Of a stretch of DNA of 64,000 nucleotides, positions 61,991-64,000 are shown in pieces; position 1 is the first letter of the stretch, and each line of letters opens with the position of its first letter. The notes under the pieces are model-generated. The model saw nothing but the letters and a program-made list of their open reading frames with translations, was not told the origin of the DNA and did no database searches. The DNA lies in assembly GCA_016711925.1 (NCBI GenBank), contig JADJSA010000001.1, positions 62,001-126,000 of the forward strand, given 5' to 3'. A program made the position numbers and the translations under genes. This DNA is from Candidatus Methylophosphatis haderslevensis. GTDB lineage: Bacteria > Pseudomonadota > Gammaproteobacteria > Burkholderiales > Rhodocyclaceae.

Positions 61991-63163
61991 CTATGCCGCC
62001 ATCGCGCCGGAGCGGCTGCCTGCCAGCGCGTTAGCATTCATGGCGGCACCGATCGCCACTACCTGGTCGGGGTCGAGCGTTGTCAGTGCCTTGCGGCCGA
62101 ACAGCGCCTGCACCGCATTGCGCACCGCGGGCATGCGCGTGGCACCGCCGACCAGCACGACATCGTCGATGTCGGCTGCACGCAGACCGGCGTCGGACAG
62201 CGCGCGCCTGACGCGCTTCATGGTGCGGGCGATCAGATCGTCGGCCAGCACGGCGAAGGCGTCACGGGTGAGCGGCACGTCGATCGCCCGGCCGGAGGAC
62301 AGCATCGCGGTGATGCGGGTTTCGATGTCGTCGGAGAGCGCTTCCTTGGCGCTGCGAGCCTGCGTCAGCAACAACCTAGTGTCATAAGCACCGAGACCCG
62401 ACAGACCGAGCAGCGTGCATAGCCAGCCGACGATCTCGCGGTCGAAGCCGTCGCCGCCGAGCCCGCTGTCGCCGTTGCGCGCCAGCACCTGGAAGACGCC
62501 GCGCGAGAATCGGAGGATCGAGATGTCGAAGCTGCCGCCGCCCAGGTCGTAGATGGCGAAGGTACCGTGCGCCGAGTTGTCGAGTCCGTAGGCAATCGCC
62601 GCGGCGGTCGGCTCGTTGAGCAAGTGCAGTACGTTCAGGCCGGCCATCCGGGCGGCATCACGGGTGGCGGCGCGCTGCGCATCGTCGAAATATGCCGGAA
62701 CGGCAATCACGGCACCGGCAAGTTCGCCTTCGAGACGCGCTTCGGCGCGCACGCGCAGGGCGCGCAGAATCTCGGCCGAGACGTCGATCGGCGTCTTGAC
62801 CCCGGCGGCAGTGTCGAGGCTGACCATGCCCGGCGTGTCGACGAAGCGGTAGGGCTGGCTGGCGGCGTCGCGAATGTCGGCGAGCCGCAAGCCCAAAAAT
62901 CGCTTGACCGATACGATCGTGTTGAGGGGGTCGACACTCTGCATGGCCTGCGCGGCGCTTCCTACGGCCAGCGCGCCGCCTGCCTGATAGCGCACTACCG
63001 AGGGCAGCAACGCGCAGCCGGCGTCGTCGCGCAGCGCGCATACCTCGCCGCCGGAGACACTGGCGACCAGCGAGTGCGTGGTGCCCAGATCGATGCCGAC
63101 GGCGCGCTGATGCAGGTGCGCGGAGGCAGCAAGTCCGGATTCGGTGATCGTAAGCGGTGTCAT
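61991..63163 (-). CDS. hscA: Truncated HscA-like Hsp70, ATPase domain only
   Basis: 390 residues from ATG 63163 (GAGGTG upstream); the frame runs on to 63346 without a ribosome site. HQRAVGIDLGTTHSLVASVS, PLNTIVSVKRFLG and IYDLGGGSFDISILRFS are HscA hallmarks, and the ATPase domain appears intact through TTLDPDQVVAIGAAMNANAL. HscA normally has about 620 residues; here the protein ends at a few extra residues (SGAMAA) and the peptide-binding domain is absent, with a repeat following. No hscB, fdx or iscX is visible next to it. Either a remnant of iron-sulphur cluster assembly or a free-standing ATPase-domain protein. Confidence 0.82.
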   Translation of the reverse strand: MTPLTITESGLAASAHLHQRAVGIDLGTTHSLVASVSGGEVCALRDDAGCALLPSVVRYQAGGALAVGSAAQAMQSVDPLNTIVSVKRFLGLRLADIRDAASQPYRFVDTPGMVSLDTAAGVKTPIDVSAEILRALRVRAEARLEGELAGAVIAVPAYFDDAQRAATRDAARMAGLNVLHLLNEPTAAAIAYGLDNSAHGTFAIYDLGGGSFDISILRFSRGVFQVLARNGDSGLGGDGFDREIVGWLCTLLGLSGLGAYDTRLLLTQARSAKEALSDDIETRITAMLSSGRAIDVPLTRDAFAVLADDLIARTMKRVRRALSDAGLRAADIDDVVLVGGATRMPAVRNAVQALFGRKALTTLDPDQVVAIGAAMNANALAGSRSGAMAA

Positions 63164-63968
63164 GAATTCACCTCGCGGTTTCAGTGGATTGGATGGTCGG
63201 AATGGGTAGTCGCAATGCTGGGGGCGCGTTGCCGCGCAAAGGGTCGAGACGTCGCCACTCATGTCGAGCGGAAAGTCTGCGAAACTGTGCGCTGGCGGCA
63301 CCGTCGCGGTGCGCAGTGCAGCAATGGATGCATCGATATCGGGCACGCGGTTCCGGAGTAGGCCCGGCCGCCCGACGGCCGGGTGGATGCGCGCGGGCGC
63401 ATGGATGGCCGCACTTGCGGTGCGGCGCGGCGCGCGGTTTGTCCCGGCAGCGCAGGCCCGGCGCCGTTCGCGGGGCGCTAGGCAGGTTTGCGGCGAGGTC
63501 GAATTCGTGGGCGTGGTCGGTCATCAGCGCTGGGTTTTCCGGTGTCTGGCCGTGCCGGCTTGATTTGAGACTTAGCAAGGACGGTGCCATTCGCTGACGA
63601 GTCTGCAACGGGCAGTCGTCGCCGCGGGTCGAGTCAAGGAGGATCGTTCGCAGTCAGGCGCGGTTGCCTGCTGGAGGAGATGCCATTGGGTTGTTCATCG
63701 CCGGATGATGACCTTCGCGAAGGGCGTCTTGCGTCGCTTCGGCGCGTCAGCCGGAGGTGCCGGTCAAGATGTCGATGCGGTTCCTGCGGCCGTCTCAATC
63801 AGAAGCGGCAGGGCTGATTCGGCAGCCAGGCGACGATCGGCCCGGAATGACAAGCAGGGGGCAGAGAGCACGACAGGCTTGATGGCGCGGCGGGATGGCC
63901 GCGCCTTGCCGTGCGGGACTTGTGATAGGTACCGGCGTTCGGTCGGGGAAAGGCATGAGGGAGGAACC
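63164..63968. other. Terminal intergenic region
   Basis: 805 bases with scattered short frames, none with both a ribosome site and a recognisable product. A frame of about 46 codons at 63680 follows GGAGGAG but encodes an Arg/Cys-rich sequence typical of chance. No tRNA or repeat identified. Confidence 0.35.
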
Positions 63969-64000
63969 ATGAGCGGATCGCGCGGTGCCGGGCCGACCGG
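63969..64000 (+). CDS. Start of a gene leaving the window
   Basis: ATG 63969 is preceded by GAGGGAGGA at ideal spacing and opens MSGSRGAGPT before the window ends. Only ten codons are visible, so the product is unknown; the ribosome site is the main support. Confidence 0.4.
   Translation, partial: MSGSRGAGPT

Noticed and set aside
63680..63817. Small frame after GGAGGAG at the right end
   Set aside because: Ribosome site too close to the ATG and an Arg/Cys-rich product typical of non-coding GC-rich DNA.
1..64000. Search for CRISPR arrays, tRNAs, integrases and transposases
   Set aside because: No regularly spaced repeats, cloverleaf sequences or transposase motifs were seen by eye; a program (tRNAscan-SE, CRISPR finder, ISfinder) would be needed to exclude them fully.

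Overview
The window looks like a chromosomal segment of a GC-rich betaproteobacterium, probably related to the Rhodocyclales or Burkholderiales. The reasons are the uniformly high GC, a ResB/CcsA (system II) cytochrome c maturation pair, an HscA of betaproteobacterial type and an ethylmalonyl-CoA pathway set. This placement is an inference from gene content. No rRNA, tRNA, CRISPR array or insertion sequence was found.

Layout. (1) 1-6349: ethylmalonyl-CoA pathway genes: 3' part of a B12-dependent ethylmalonyl-CoA mutase, a MeaB-type GTPase chaperone, crotonyl-CoA carboxylase/reductase (one base missing near 2881, and fused to a C-terminal CBS pair), a quinone-oxidoreductase-like MDR enzyme and a MaoC/PhaJ-type hydratase. 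(2) 7091-17358: a compact co-directional island with the vocabulary of bacterial conflict systems: a sensor with an NDT-like domain, a TRAFs-binding/TPR (DUF4071) region and a SLOG-like domain; a patatin phospholipase; a caspase-like protease; an 1823-residue protein with two alpha/beta-hydrolase domains and a CHAT protease; and an overlapping HugZ/DUF2470-like gene. (3) 17655-23106, minus strand: TonB and two TonB-dependent receptors. (4) 23107-25960: small genes and a diverged direct repeat. (5) 25961-27663, minus strand: a NarL-type two-component pair.

(6) 28005-57526: the dominant feature, a ~29 kb extracytoplasmic electron-transfer island. It has 12 c-type cytochrome genes with 39 canonical CxxCH motifs by my count plus one single-cysteine variant. 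Among them are an OmcE-like tetraheme protein and an 11-heme protein. Other members are three NHL-propeller proteins, a parvulin prolyl isomerase, a large predicted outer-membrane beta-barrel, paralogous helical secreted proteins, dedicated ResB/CcsA, a histidine kinase plus NtrC-type sigma-54 activator, Sel1/TPR proteins and two large secreted propellers. Several sites resembling sigma-54 promoters lie upstream of its genes. The content suggests a machine that makes and exports multiheme cytochromes for electron transfer across or beyond the outer membrane, switched on by the local NtrC-type system.

(7) 57587-64000: a LuxR-type regulator, a secreted orphan protein, a small conserved-looking gene, a methyltransferase, a truncated HscA lacking the substrate-binding domain, and the first codons of a gene leaving the window.

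Genes within each block overlap by ATGA/GTGA or are separated by a few tens of bases, so most blocks are probably operons.
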